In this document: piece after piece, positions 46,974 to 56,097 of the stretch
Position numbering within the stretch: the stretch's first letter is position 1
How the letters are laid out: each line of letters opens with the position of its first letter
Source: Sulfitobacter sp. D7
Lineage (GTDB): Bacteria; Pseudomonadota; Alphaproteobacteria; Rhodobacterales; Rhodobacteraceae
Direction: 5' to 3'
NCBI RefSeq assembly: GCF_003611275.1
Contig: NZ_CP020694.1
Span: forward strand, 2,232,001-2,296,000
Length of the DNA: 64,000 nt
The notes under the pieces: model-generated
Database searches by the model: none
What the model was told of the DNA's origin: nothing
Seen by the model: the letters and a program-made list of their open reading frames with translations, nothing else
Position numbers and translations under genes: made by a program

Positions 46974-48326
46974 ATGGAAACTGCACTGATCATCCTTGCC
47001 GCGGGCAAGGGGACACGGATGAACTCGGACCTGCCAAAGGTGCTGCACCGCGTCGCCTCCGCTCCCATGCTCGAACACGCCATGGCCGCAGGCGCCATGC
47101 TTGGCCCCCGCCATACGGTTGTGGTGGCGGGCCATGGGGCGGATCAGGTACGCGCGGCCGCAACCCTCTTTGACGAGGATGCACAGGTGGTCGAACAGAC
47201 CGAACAGCTGGGCACGGCCCATGCGGTGGCACAGGCCCGCCCGGCGTTGGAAGGTTTCGACGGTATGGCGCTGGTGCTTTACGGCGACACGCCCTTCGTG
47301 CAGCCCGAGACATTGGAAAAGATGCAAGAAGCTTTGGCCACCCATGATGTGGTGGTGCTGGGGTTCGAAGCCGCCGACCCCGCCCGTTATGGCCGTCTGG
47401 TGATGCAGGGCGACACGTTGAAGCGTATCGTTGAGTTCAAAGACGCCTCGCCCGAGGAACGCACCATTACCCTATGCAATTCCGGCGTGGTGGCTTGCAA
47501 ATCCGAGCTTCTGTTCGATCTGATCGACAAAGTGGGCAACGACAACGCTTCCGAAGAATACTACCTCACCGACATCATCGGCCTTGCCCGCGCCGAAGGG
47601 CGCAGCGCCACCGTGGTCACCTGTACCGAGGCCGAGACGATGGGCGTGAACTCCCGCGGCGACCTCGCCCGGGCCGAGGCCGCGTTCCAATCCCGCGCCC
47701 GCGCGCTGTTGATGGAAGACGGCGTGACCTTGGTCGCCCCCGAAACGGTCTTTCTATCCCGCGACACCTATATTGGCCGCGACACGGTGGTGGAACCCAA
47801 CGTCGTCTTCGGCCCGAATGTGACCGTGGAATCCGGCAGCACCATCCGCGCCTTCTCGCATCTTGAAGGGTGCCATGTCTCACGCGGCGGCGTGGTCGGC
47901 CCCTATGCCCGCCTGCGTCCCGGCGCGGAATTGGCCGAAGATGTGCGCATCGGCAATTTTGTTGAGGTGAAGAATGCGCAGATCGCCGAAGGGGCCAAGG
48001 TCAACCACCTGAGCTACATCGGCGATGCCACCATAGGCGCGCGGAGCAACATCGGGGCGGGCACGATCACCTGCAATTATGACGGCGTGATGAAACATCA
48101 CACCACCATCGGCGCGGGCGCTTTCATCGGGTCGAACACCATGCTGGTGGCCCCGGTGACAATCGGCGAGGGCGCGATGACCGGCTCGGGTTCGGTCATC
48201 ACTTCGGACGTGGAGCCAGAGGCGCTGGCCCTATCGCGCGCGCCGCAAATCGAAAAACCGGGCATGGCCCGCAAAATGTTCGAAATTCTAAAGGCCAAGA
48301 AGGCAAAAATGCAGAGGGGCAGCTAA
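46974..48326 (+). CDS. glmU: Bifunctional UDP-N-acetylglucosamine diphosphorylase/glucosamine-1-phosphate N-acetyltransferase
   Basis: GlmU makes UDP-GlcNAc for peptidoglycan and lipopolysaccharide. The pyrophosphorylase domain starts with LAAGKGTRM and LPK (residues 8-22), the N-terminal part ends about residue 230, and the C-terminal half is a left-handed beta-helix of hexapeptide repeats (VGPYARLRPGA, NFVEVKNA, YIGDATIGARSNIGAGTI). 450 aa is normal. GlmS follows after two bases. Confidence 0.97.
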   Translation: METALIILAAGKGTRMNSDLPKVLHRVASAPMLEHAMAAGAMLGPRHTVVVAGHGADQVRAAATLFDEDAQVVEQTEQLGTAHAVAQARPALEGFDGMALVLYGDTPFVQPETLEKMQEALATHDVVVLGFEAADPARYGRLVMQGDTLKRIVEFKDASPEERTITLCNSGVVACKSELLFDLIDKVGNDNASEEYYLTDIIGLARAEGRSATVVTCTEAETMGVNSRGDLARAEAAFQSRARALLMEDGVTLVAPETVFLSRDTYIGRDTVVEPNVVFGPNVTVESGSTIRAFSHLEGCHVSRGGVVGPYARLRPGAELAEDVRIGNFVEVKNAQIAEGAKVNHLSYIGDATIGARSNIGAGTITCNYDGVMKHHTTIGAGAFIGSNTMLVAPVTIGEGAMTGSGSVITSDVEPEALALSRAPQIEKPGMARKMFEILKAKKAKMQRGS

Positions 48327-48328
48327 AC

Positions 48329-50149
48329 ATGTGTGGAATTGTAGGGGTGCTTGGCACCCATGAAGTCGCTCCCATTCTTGTAGAGTCGTTAAAACGGCTG
48401 GAATATCGCGGCTATGACAGCGCTGGCATTGCCACGCTGAACAACGGCAAACTCGACCGTCGTCGCGCCTTGGGCAAACTGGTCAACCTCTCCGACGCGC
48501 TGGTGCATGAGCCGCTGGCGGGCAAGTCCGGCATCGGGCACACCCGCTGGGCCACCCATGGCGCGCCGAGCGTGACCAACGCCCACCCGCATCAGGCCGG
48601 GCCGGTGGCCGTGGTGCACAACGGGATCATCGAAAACTTCCGCGAACTGCGGGCTGAGCTGGCCGAACATGGCGCGCATTTCGTCACCGAGACCGATACC
48701 GAAACCGTCGCCCTGCTGACCCAGCATCATATGGCGCAGGGCGCAGGCCCGGTGGAGGCCGCCAAACAGACCCTCGCCCGCCTCGAAGGCGCCTTTGCCC
48801 TGGCATTCCTGTTCGACGGGCACGAAGACCTGATGATTGCTGCACGCAAGGGTTCGCCCTTGGCCATCGGCTATGGTGAGGGTGAGATGTATGTGGGCAG
48901 CGATGCCATCGCGCTGGCCCCGCTGACCAACCGAATTGCCTATCTCGAAGAGGGGGATTGCGCCGTCCTCACCCGGACGTCGGTGGAGATCACCGACCGC
49001 AACGGGGCGCTGGCCAACCGCGCGATCAAATCCGTGCAGATTGACAGCACCCGCATCGACAAGGCGGGGCACAAACACTTCATGGCCAAGGAAATCGCCG
49101 AGCAACCCGGCGTGATCGGTGCGGCCATCGGGCATTATCTGACCCCCGAAGGCGAAATCAACATCAGTACGCAAGATATTGATTTTACGCAGTTTGACCG
49201 GATCGTCATGGTCGCTTGCGGCACTGCGTCCTATGCCTGTTTCACCGCCAAATACTGGTTCGAGCAGATCGCGCGCCTGCCGGTCGAGATCGATGTCGCC
49301 TCGGAATTCCGCTACCGTGAGCCGCCGATCCCGCCGCGCACGCTGGCGGTTTTCGTCAGCCAATCAGGGGAAACCGCAGATACGCTGGCCGCCCTGCGCT
49401 ATTGCGAGGGCAAGGCCGCGCGCATCCTTTCGGTCGTCAACGTGCCCGAAAGCTCCATCGCCCGCGAAAGCGATCTGGCCTTGCCGATCCATGCCGGTGT
49501 CGAGGTTGGCGTCGCCTCAACCAAAGCCTTCACCTGCCAATTGGTCGTGCTCTTTGCGCTGGTTCTCAAGGCCGCACGGGACCGCGACGCGATCAGCGCC
49601 GAGACATTCGCCGATCACATCTCAAGCCTGCGGGGGCTGCCCGCGATCATCAGCACGGCGCTTGAACAGAACGACACAATGCAAGAGGCCGCGCTGAAGC
49701 TCTCACATGCCCGTGACGTGCTGTTCCTTGGCCGAGGTCAGATGTATCCCCTCGCTCTCGAAGGCGCCTTGAAACTCAAGGAAATCAGCTACATACACGC
49801 CGAAGCTTATGCATCAGGTGAACTGAAGCACGGCCCCATCGCACTGGTGGATGAGCATGTGCCGGTGGTCGTTATGGCGCCGCGCGACGCGCTGTTCGAC
49901 AAGACCGTCAGCAACATGCAAGAGGTCATGGCGCGCAAGGGCAAGGTGATCCTGATCTCCGACTCCAAAGGGCAGGCCGAAGCCAATGAAGGCGTCTGGT
50001 TCAGCATCGAAATGCCCCCCGTCCCGGATGCACTGGCCCCGATCCTCTATGCGGTTCCGGCGCAGTTGCTGGCCTATCACACCGCCGTGGCGAAAGGCAC
50101 GGATGTGGACCAGCCGCGCAATCTGGCGAAATCGGTGACGGTGGAATGA
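48329..50149 (+). CDS. glmS: Glutamine--fructose-6-phosphate aminotransferase (isomerising)
   Basis: GlmS makes glucosamine-6-phosphate from fructose-6-phosphate and glutamine. After processing of Met1, Cys2 is the N-terminal nucleophile (MCGIVGVLG). The glutaminase domain (about 1-240) is followed by two SIS domains (FVSQSGETADTLAALR; LGRGQMYPLALEGALKLKEISY) and the C-terminal lysine/glutamate tail (LAKSVTVE). The 606-aa length is normal. No glmS riboswitch is visible, as expected outside Gram-positives. Confidence 0.97.
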   Translation: MCGIVGVLGTHEVAPILVESLKRLEYRGYDSAGIATLNNGKLDRRRALGKLVNLSDALVHEPLAGKSGIGHTRWATHGAPSVTNAHPHQAGPVAVVHNGIIENFRELRAELAEHGAHFVTETDTETVALLTQHHMAQGAGPVEAAKQTLARLEGAFALAFLFDGHEDLMIAARKGSPLAIGYGEGEMYVGSDAIALAPLTNRIAYLEEGDCAVLTRTSVEITDRNGALANRAIKSVQIDSTRIDKAGHKHFMAKEIAEQPGVIGAAIGHYLTPEGEINISTQDIDFTQFDRIVMVACGTASYACFTAKYWFEQIARLPVEIDVASEFRYREPPIPPRTLAVFVSQSGETADTLAALRYCEGKAARILSVVNVPESSIARESDLALPIHAGVEVGVASTKAFTCQLVVLFALVLKAARDRDAISAETFADHISSLRGLPAIISTALEQNDTMQEAALKLSHARDVLFLGRGQMYPLALEGALKLKEISYIHAEAYASGELKHGPIALVDEHVPVVVMAPRDALFDKTVSNMQEVMARKGKVILISDSKGQAEANEGVWFSIEMPPVPDALAPILYAVPAQLLAYHTAVAKGTDVDQPRNLAKSVTVE

Positions 50150-50844
50150 ATTTGGAAACCGCCCTTGAGGACCTCGAAGCGCAGGCCAACCCGGCCCGCG
50201 CCGAAGAGATGCGCGCCTATCACAAAGCCGACCGGCGCTACCTTGGCCTCACCAATCCGCAGATCGCGGAGCTTGCCCAGACTTGGCGCGATGCGCTCGA
50301 TGTTGAGGGCCGAGTCGCCCTTGCCGACACCCTGTGGCAGTCGGATATTTTCGAGGCGCGCGTCGCGGCAGCAAAGCTGCTGACCCAAGCGCGACTGCGC
50401 CCCGACGATCAAGCCGCATGGGCGTTGATCGCAAGCTGGACCGCGGATTTCGACAGTTGGGCGATTGCCGACCATGCCAGCATGGCCGCGCAGAAACGTC
50501 TGGTGGCCGATCCGGCACGTCTGGACGAAGTGGAAGGCTGGGTCGCCTCTGATCACCTCTGGACGCGGCGGGCGGCTTTGGTCTCGACCCTGCCGTGGAC
50601 CAAGCAGAACAACCCTAAACCAGAAGAGCTTGCCGCGCGGGACCGCATCCTTGGCTGGGCCGCGACGATGGTGCCGGATCACCGTTGGTTCATCCAAAAG
50701 GCGATCGGTTGGTGGTTGCGCGACCTGTCGAAACACGATCCCGAACGCACCCGCACCTTTGTCGCCACCCATGGGGAGGCGATGAAACCTTTCGCGGTGA
50801 AAGAAGCGCTGCGCCTGCTGAAAAAGTCAGACGGCGCAGGCTGA
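50146..50844 (+). CDS. DNA alkylation repair enzyme (AlkD-like)
   Basis: A 232-aa HEAT-repeat-like protein of the AlkD family of DNA glycosylases acting on N3- and N7-alkylpurines. The features seen are YHKADRRYLGLTNPQIAEL, WTRRAALVSTLPW and HRWFIQKAIGWWLRDLSKHDPE. Its ATG overlaps the glmS stop (ATGA), which implies co-translation with an envelope gene, presumably for convenience only. Confidence 0.85.
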   Translation: MNLETALEDLEAQANPARAEEMRAYHKADRRYLGLTNPQIAELAQTWRDALDVEGRVALADTLWQSDIFEARVAAAKLLTQARLRPDDQAAWALIASWTADFDSWAIADHASMAAQKRLVADPARLDEVEGWVASDHLWTRRAALVSTLPWTKQNNPKPEELAARDRILGWAATMVPDHRWFIQKAIGWWLRDLSKHDPERTRTFVATHGEAMKPFAVKEALRLLKKSDGAG

Positions 50845-50853
50845 CCCCGCGCC

Positions 50854-51375
50854 TTACCCTTCGGTCGAGACTTCGACCGTGGTGAGGTCAGTCAGGGAGG
50901 CGCCGATCAAACGCAAAGCGGGCAGCGACATGCGGCTGCCTGCGGTTGCAGGCCCCTCCAGCGGGATCAGGGTCACGGCGGCCGATTTGCCCGTTGCGGG
51001 GTTGGTCACCCGGCCCGGCTGTTCGGCGTCGACCAGAGGTGTTTTCAACCACAGGCCCGGCTCTGTCGCGCTGCCCAGACTGACCACTGTCGTCCCCAAG
51101 GCGGCACCGGTGCTGGCAGGCGCGCGGCTGGCTGCTTCGCGCTCTGCGGCGGTGGTTGTATCAAGCGCCTCGGCACTGCTGCCCCCGGTCGCGATCGGAG
51201 AGGCGGCAGGCGGCGTCGCAGCGGCCGGCGCGGTCGCGGCCTCTGCCGGGGCTTCGGTCGGGGCGGATGCGGCCGCAGGCTCGGACTGGGAGGCATCCAT
51301 GCCGAAACGGTCCGACAGGGTGCTGCAGCCTGCCGTGGCGGCGACGATGAAAAGCGGTAAGATAATACGTGTCAT
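50854..51375 (-). CDS. Hypothetical lipoprotein with Ala/Pro-rich linker
   Basis: A 173-aa protein with signal MTRIILPLFIVAATAGC (Cys17 lipobox TAGC), an Ala/Pro/Glu-rich disordered region (about 30-95) and a C-terminal domain with GLWLKTPLVDAEQPGRVTNPATGKSAAV that I recognise only as D-galactarate-dehydratase-like or LysM-adjacent lipoprotein-type sequence, not firmly. It converges with alkD, ten bases away, and is divergent from moaA. Envelope location is predicted. Confidence 0.65.
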   Translation of the reverse strand: MTRIILPLFIVAATAGCSTLSDRFGMDASQSEPAAASAPTEAPAEAATAPAAATPPAASPIATGGSSAEALDTTTAAEREAASRAPASTGAALGTTVVSLGSATEPGLWLKTPLVDAEQPGRVTNPATGKSAAVTLIPLEGPATAGSRMSLPALRLIGASLTDLTTVEVSTEG

Positions 51376-51460
51376 CCGCGCAGCCTATCCGCGCCCTGCC
51401 CCCTTATCAATCGTCCAAATGCCGCTTGCCCCGCAGTGGGCGGGGCATTACCTATGAGAC

Positions 51461-52468
51461 ATGACAGCACCCCTCATAGACCCCTTCATGCGCGCAATCA
51501 CCTACCTGCGCGTCTCCGTCACTGACCGCTGCGATTTTCGCTGCGTCTATTGCATGTCGGAAAACATGACCTTCCTGCCCAAGAAGGAATTGCTGACGCT
51601 GGAGGAGTTGGACCGCCTGTGCAGCAACTTCATCAACCTCGGCGTCGAAAAGCTGCGCATCACCGGTGGCGAGCCACTGGTCCGGCGCGGCATCATGACA
51701 TTCTTCGACGGCATGAAGCGCCATCTCGACAGTGGCAAGCTGAAGGAGCTGACGCTGACCACCAATGGCAGCCAGCTTGAACGCTTTGCCGATGATCTCT
51801 ATGCCGCGGGCGTGCGGCGGGTGAACGTCTCTCTCGACACGCTGGACGAGCAGAAATTCGCGGACATCACCCGCTGGGGCCGCCTGCCGCAGGTGCTACG
51901 CGGGATCGACGCGGCGCAGCGCGCGGGCCTGAAAATCAAGATCAACGCCGTGGCGCTCAAAGGTTTTAACGAACCCGAACTGCCGCGCATCACCGAATGG
52001 TGCGCCGAGCGTGGGATTGACCTGACATGGATCGAAGTCATGCCGATGGGCGATCTGGGCAACGAAGACCGATTTGGTCAGTTCTGGTCCCTGAAGGACG
52101 TGCGCGCGCGCTATGCCGAACATTATACCGTTACCGATCTGGCCGAGCGGACCGGCGGCCCCGCCCGCTATGTGCGGCTCGAAGAGACGGGTCAGAAGAT
52201 CGGCTTCATCACCCCGCTGAGCCATAATTTCTGCGAAAGCTGCAACCGCGTGCGGGTCACCTGCACCGGTGAGATTTTCATGTGTCTGGGCCAAGAAGAC
52301 GTGGCCGATCTGCGCGTCCCACTGCGCGATCACCCCGATACGGATGTCCCGCTGCAAGAGGCGATCCGCGCGGCGATCGACCGCAAGCCCAAGGGGCATG
52401 ATTTCGACTATTCACGCCAGCGTGTCGACGGGCAGATGCCGCGCCACATGAGCCACACGGGCGGCTGA
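51461..52468 (+). CDS. moaA: GTP 3',8-cyclase (molybdenum cofactor biosynthesis)
   Basis: Radical-SAM enzyme that starts molybdenum cofactor synthesis. In 335 aa the N-terminal cluster has C24, C28, C31 (CDFRCVYC), the glycine-rich ITGGEP motif follows, and the C-terminal cluster has C258, C261 and C275. The C-terminus ends in a Gly-Gly tail (SHTGG) typical for MoaA. The operon continues with waaA, five bases away, a mixed-function pairing. Confidence 0.97.
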   Translation: MTAPLIDPFMRAITYLRVSVTDRCDFRCVYCMSENMTFLPKKELLTLEELDRLCSNFINLGVEKLRITGGEPLVRRGIMTFFDGMKRHLDSGKLKELTLTTNGSQLERFADDLYAAGVRRVNVSLDTLDEQKFADITRWGRLPQVLRGIDAAQRAGLKIKINAVALKGFNEPELPRITEWCAERGIDLTWIEVMPMGDLGNEDRFGQFWSLKDVRARYAEHYTVTDLAERTGGPARYVRLEETGQKIGFITPLSHNFCESCNRVRVTCTGEIFMCLGQEDVADLRVPLRDHPDTDVPLQEAIRAAIDRKPKGHDFDYSRQRVDGQMPRHMSHTGG

Positions 52469-52473
52469 GCCCG

Positions 52474-53769
52474 ATGACCACGCCGTTCCTCTACCGGGCA
52501 TGGGTCGCGGCAAGCACTGTGATGCTGCCCATCGCAGGACGGCAGTCCATGGCCAAGCTGCGCCGGGCCGAAGTTGAGCCGAAACGCGCGCGCGAAAAGC
52601 TTGGCCACGCCAGCCAGCCGCGCCCCGAGGGGCCGCTGATCTGGTTTCACGCCGCCTCTGTCGGGGAAAGCCTGTCGGTTTTGGCGCTGATTGATCGGAT
52701 GGGCCGCGCGCTGCCGCAGGCGCATTTCCTCATCACCTCCGGCACCGCGACCTCGGCCCGGCTGGTGGACCGACGCCTGCCGCCGCGCAGCCGGCACCAA
52801 TTCGCCCCGCTCGACGCCCCCGGCCCGCTAAAGCGGTTCCTCAACCATTGGCGGCCCGACGCGGCGCTTTTCGTCGAGAGCGAGCTTTGGCCGCAGATGC
52901 TGCGGCGGACCCATGCGCGTGGCACGCCAATGGCGCTGATCAACGCGCGCCTGTCGCAACGCTCTATCGAACGCTGGCAGAAACAGCCCGCGCTGGCGGG
53001 GTTTCTCTTTGGTGTGTTTGACCTGATCCTGACGCAGAATGACGCGATGGCGCGGGCCATGACCACCATCAACGCCCCCGCCGATCGGGTCGCTCCGGGG
53101 ATCAACCTCAAGTCTATGGCAGGCCCCCTGCCGCAGGACGATGACACCATCGCGCAGGCCCGTGCGGCCTTTGGCGACCGCCCCGTCTGGATCGCCTCCT
53201 CCACCCATCCGGGCGAGGAGAAAGCGGTATTAGAAGCGCATCGGCAACTGCTCGAACAGGTCCCCGACCTGTGTCTAATCCTTGTCCCCCGCCACCCGGA
53301 ACGCGGGGACGAGGTGGCCGGCCTCATCGCCAGCGTCGGACTGACCCATGGCCGCCGGACGCGGGGCGACATGCCGCGCGAGCAGGTCTATCTGGCCGAC
53401 ACATTGGGCGAGCTGGGCACCTGGTACGCGCTGTCCGACATCGTCTTTCTGGGCGGATCGCTACACCCAATTGGGGGGCATAACCCCTATGAGGTTGCGC
53501 AGGCCGGGGCGATGGTGCTTTCGGGCACCCATGTCGCCAATTTCGCCGAGACCTTTGCCGGGATGGAGGCCGCAGGTGCCGCGCGTCTGGTGGCGGGCAC
53601 GCAGGATTTGGCGGACCGTGTGGCGGATCTTTTGCGCAACGATATTGCCCGCGCCAGCGGTGTGGCCGCGTCGAAAACTTATGCCGCGGGGCAAATCGAC
53701 AAACTCGACAGTATTGCCGAGCGGCTGATCACGGCCCTGCGCCTGCGAGAGGACAGCGCCGATGCCTGA
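52474..53769 (+). CDS. waaA: 3-deoxy-D-manno-octulosonic acid transferase
   Basis: WaaA (KdtA, family GT30) adds Kdo to lipid A precursor at the inner membrane. In this 431-aa protein a membrane-anchoring N-terminal segment precedes WFHAASVGES, whose E65 is the expected catalytic base; HPGEEKAVLEAH and GGSLHPIGGHNPYE are the C-terminal GT-B nucleotide-sugar motifs. The stop overlaps the GT4 gene by eight bases. Confidence 0.94.
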   Translation: MTTPFLYRAWVAASTVMLPIAGRQSMAKLRRAEVEPKRAREKLGHASQPRPEGPLIWFHAASVGESLSVLALIDRMGRALPQAHFLITSGTATSARLVDRRLPPRSRHQFAPLDAPGPLKRFLNHWRPDAALFVESELWPQMLRRTHARGTPMALINARLSQRSIERWQKQPALAGFLFGVFDLILTQNDAMARAMTTINAPADRVAPGINLKSMAGPLPQDDDTIAQARAAFGDRPVWIASSTHPGEEKAVLEAHRQLLEQVPDLCLILVPRHPERGDEVAGLIASVGLTHGRRTRGDMPREQVYLADTLGELGTWYALSDIVFLGGSLHPIGGHNPYEVAQAGAMVLSGTHVANFAETFAGMEAAGAARLVAGTQDLADRVADLLRNDIARASGVAASKTYAAGQIDKLDSIAERLITALRLREDSADA

Positions 53770-54805
53770 GCTTTTCGTCACCAACTACAACCGCAATTTC
53801 ACCGGCGTCTCGGCCACGGCGGCCAATGTGGTGCGCCAACAGGTCAATCGGCACGAGTTGGTGTTAGTGGGCCAACCCCTCCCCGGCTGCCCGGTGCCGC
53901 TGACCCGTGCCGCCGCGGGGCGGATCACCCGAAAACATCCCCCCCAAGACCGCCCCTTCGCCATCTGGCACGTCCGCCGCAACCCCGAGATGCGCAGCGC
54001 GCTTTGGCTGCGCGATGTACGCGGGGCGAATATCCGGATCGTCTTCACCTCTGCCGCGCAGCGCCTGCATTCAGCCTATCCACGCTGGCTGATCCGGCAA
54101 ATGGACGCGGTCATCGCCACGACCGAACGCGCGGCGGAGTTCGTGCCCCATGTCCGCGCCGTGGTGCCGCATGGGGTGGATACCGATGTCTTCTCTCCCG
54201 CCACCAACCGGGGCGCCGCTTGGGAGCAATTGGGCTTTGGTGGCACCCATGGCATCGCCACCGTGGGGCGCATTCGGCCCGAGAAAGGCACCGACCTTTT
54301 CGTGGAGGCGATGCTGCGCTTGCTGCCCGAACGCCCCGGCGCGGTGGCGCTGGTGATTGGCCGCGCGGGCGGCAAACATGAGGCGTTTCTGACCAAGCTC
54401 AAGGCGCAGGTCGAGGCGGCGGGCCTCGCGGAGCGGCTGCTTTTCGTGGGCGAATACCCTGCCGCCGACCTGCCCAAACTGATGCGCGCGCTGTCGCTGG
54501 TGGTGCAACTGCCGCGCTACGAGGGCTATGGCATGGTCCCGCTCGAAGCGCTGGCCTCGGGCGTGCCCTTCGTGGGCAGCGATGCAGGGTATTACGGCGC
54601 TTTTTCGAATGGTGGCCGTGTGGGCAAGGTGGTCCCGCTTGGCGCGGCGGAGGCTGCGGCCCAAGCCGCGCTGTCCCTGCTTGAGCGAGAGGACCAAGCC
54701 GCTTTTTCAGAAGCTGCGCGCCACTGGGCCGAACACCGCTTTAGCGCGCGGACCGAGGCCGATGGGATCGAAGCCGTCTATAACGCGCTGTGGGAACGCG
54801 GCTAG
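53762..54805 (+). CDS. Glycosyltransferase family 4 protein (LPS core, LpcC-like)
   Basis: A 347-aa GT-B enzyme with an N-terminal NFTGVSATAANVVRQQ region, HGVDTDVFSPA and VGRIRPEKGTDLF, and the E-x7-E motif in YEGYGMVPLEALASG. The direct overlap with waaA suggests the next core sugar onto Kdo, as in the mannosyltransferase LpcC of Rhizobium. The sugar transferred here is not determinable. Confidence 0.82.
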   Translation: MPELFVTNYNRNFTGVSATAANVVRQQVNRHELVLVGQPLPGCPVPLTRAAAGRITRKHPPQDRPFAIWHVRRNPEMRSALWLRDVRGANIRIVFTSAAQRLHSAYPRWLIRQMDAVIATTERAAEFVPHVRAVVPHGVDTDVFSPATNRGAAWEQLGFGGTHGIATVGRIRPEKGTDLFVEAMLRLLPERPGAVALVIGRAGGKHEAFLTKLKAQVEAAGLAERLLFVGEYPAADLPKLMRALSLVVQLPRYEGYGMVPLEALASGVPFVGSDAGYYGAFSNGGRVGKVVPLGAAEAAAQAALSLLEREDQAAFSEAARHWAEHRFSARTEADGIEAVYNALWERG

Positions 54806-54812
54806 GCCCGCC

Positions 54813-54842
54813 AAAGAAAAACGCGCCCCCGAAGGAGGCGCG
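54813..54842 (-). terminator. Rho-independent terminator of the M20 operon
   Basis: Reading on the minus strand, CGCGCC-with-CC stem (54822-54830 pairs with 54834-54842 around GAA, one mismatch) is followed by five T residues (54817-54821 are A on the plus strand). It lies 24 bases after the stop at 54867 and also serves the convergent GT4 gene as a hairpin. Confidence 0.85.
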
Positions 54843-54866
54843 CTAGGATCGTTTCTGATTGCGGGA

Positions 54867-56030
54867 TCAGGCGGCTGGCATCCGCTGCTCGACGATACCC
54901 GCCCACCAGCTACAGCCTGCCGGGATCGCCTCATCGTTGAAGTTATACTCCGGATGGTGCACCGCCGCCGTGTCGCCGTTGCCGACCAAAATATAGGCAC
55001 CGGGGCGTTCTTCGAGCATGAAAGCGAAGTCTTCCCCCCCCATGACCAGCGGCGCCTCGACGCAATCGCCCGAGATTGAGCGTGCCACATCGGCGGCAAA
55101 CTCGGTCTGCTCTTCGTGGTTCACCATGACCGGATAGCCGCGGTGGTAGGTCACATCCGCTGTGCCGCCAAAGGTGCCCGCGATGCCGTTGCAAATCTCG
55201 TTGATCCGCTTTTCGGCAAGGCTGCGCATATCCGCCGACATCGTGCGCACGGTGCCTTTCATCTGCACCCGCTGCGGGATCACGTTGAAGGCTTTGGAAG
55301 ATGTCTCAAAGGCGGTGACCGAGACGACGATCTGCTCCACCGGGTCGGCATTGCGCGATGTAATGGTTTGCAGCGCCAGCACGGCCTGCGCGGCCATCAC
55401 GGTTGTGTCGACGGTCTCATGCGGCTTGGCGGCATGGCCGCCGCGGCCCTCAAAGGTGATGTCGAACTGATCCGTCGCAGCAAAGAAAGACCCCGGGCGG
55501 ATGCCGAAAGAGCCCGTGGGCATGCCCGGCCAGTTGTGCATCCCATAGACTTCTTGGATGCCAAAACGGTCCATCATACCGTCCTCGCACATCTCACGGC
55601 CACCGCCGCCGCCCTCTTCGGCGGGCTGGAAGATCACCACGACGGTACCGTCGAAATTGCGGGTCTCGGCTAGATATTGCGCCGCCCCCAGCAGCATCGC
55701 GGTGTGGCCGTCATGACCGCAGGCATGCATCGCGCCGTCGGTCTTAGAGGCATACTCAAGCCCGGTCTGTTCGTGGATCGGCAGCGCGTCCATGTCGGCG
55801 CGCAGCCCGATGACCTTGCCCGATCCGGTTTCCTTGCCCTTGATCACGCCGACGACGCCGGTGCGGCCAATGCCCTCGACGACCTCGTCGCAGCCGAAGC
55901 TGCGCAGTTTCTCGGCCACGGTGGCCGAGGTGCGGTGCGTCTCAAAGAGGATTTCGGGGTTTTCATGCAGATCGCGGCGCCATGCGGTGATGTCGTCATG
56001 CAGCTCGGCAAATCGGTTCTTAACGGCCAT
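54867..56030 (-). CDS. M20 family amidohydrolase, copy 1 (hippurate hydrolase-like)
   Basis: A 387-aa metallohydrolase that removes N-acyl groups from amino acids or similar amides. Metal and catalytic residues are H102-C104-H106 and H109 in MHACGHDGHT, E138-E139 in QPAEEGGGG, and the dimerisation domain in the middle. The cysteine ligand is typical for the hippurate/IAA-amino-acid hydrolase subgroup. Start at 56030 (MAVKNRF), GGAGG eleven bases upstream. It lies 67 bases after its close paralogue, so a tandem duplication is evident. Confidence 0.9.
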   Translation of the reverse strand: MAVKNRFAELHDDITAWRRDLHENPEILFETHRTSATVAEKLRSFGCDEVVEGIGRTGVVGVIKGKETGSGKVIGLRADMDALPIHEQTGLEYASKTDGAMHACGHDGHTAMLLGAAQYLAETRNFDGTVVVIFQPAEEGGGGGREMCEDGMMDRFGIQEVYGMHNWPGMPTGSFGIRPGSFFAATDQFDITFEGRGGHAAKPHETVDTTVMAAQAVLALQTITSRNADPVEQIVVSVTAFETSSKAFNVIPQRVQMKGTVRTMSADMRSLAEKRINEICNGIAGTFGGTADVTYHRGYPVMVNHEEQTEFAADVARSISGDCVEAPLVMGGEDFAFMLEERPGAYILVGNGDTAAVHHPEYNFNDEAIPAGCSWWAGIVEQRMPAA

Positions 56031-56097
56031 TTGGGAAGTATCCTCCGGAGTTGGGTTGGCGCTGATTTTCATGCAGTCGCATTTATCTGCCACATGC

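Noticed and set aside
48280-48328. glmS riboswitch/ribozyme before glmS
   Set aside because: glmU ends two bases before glmS, leaving no room, and the ribozyme is a Gram-positive feature.
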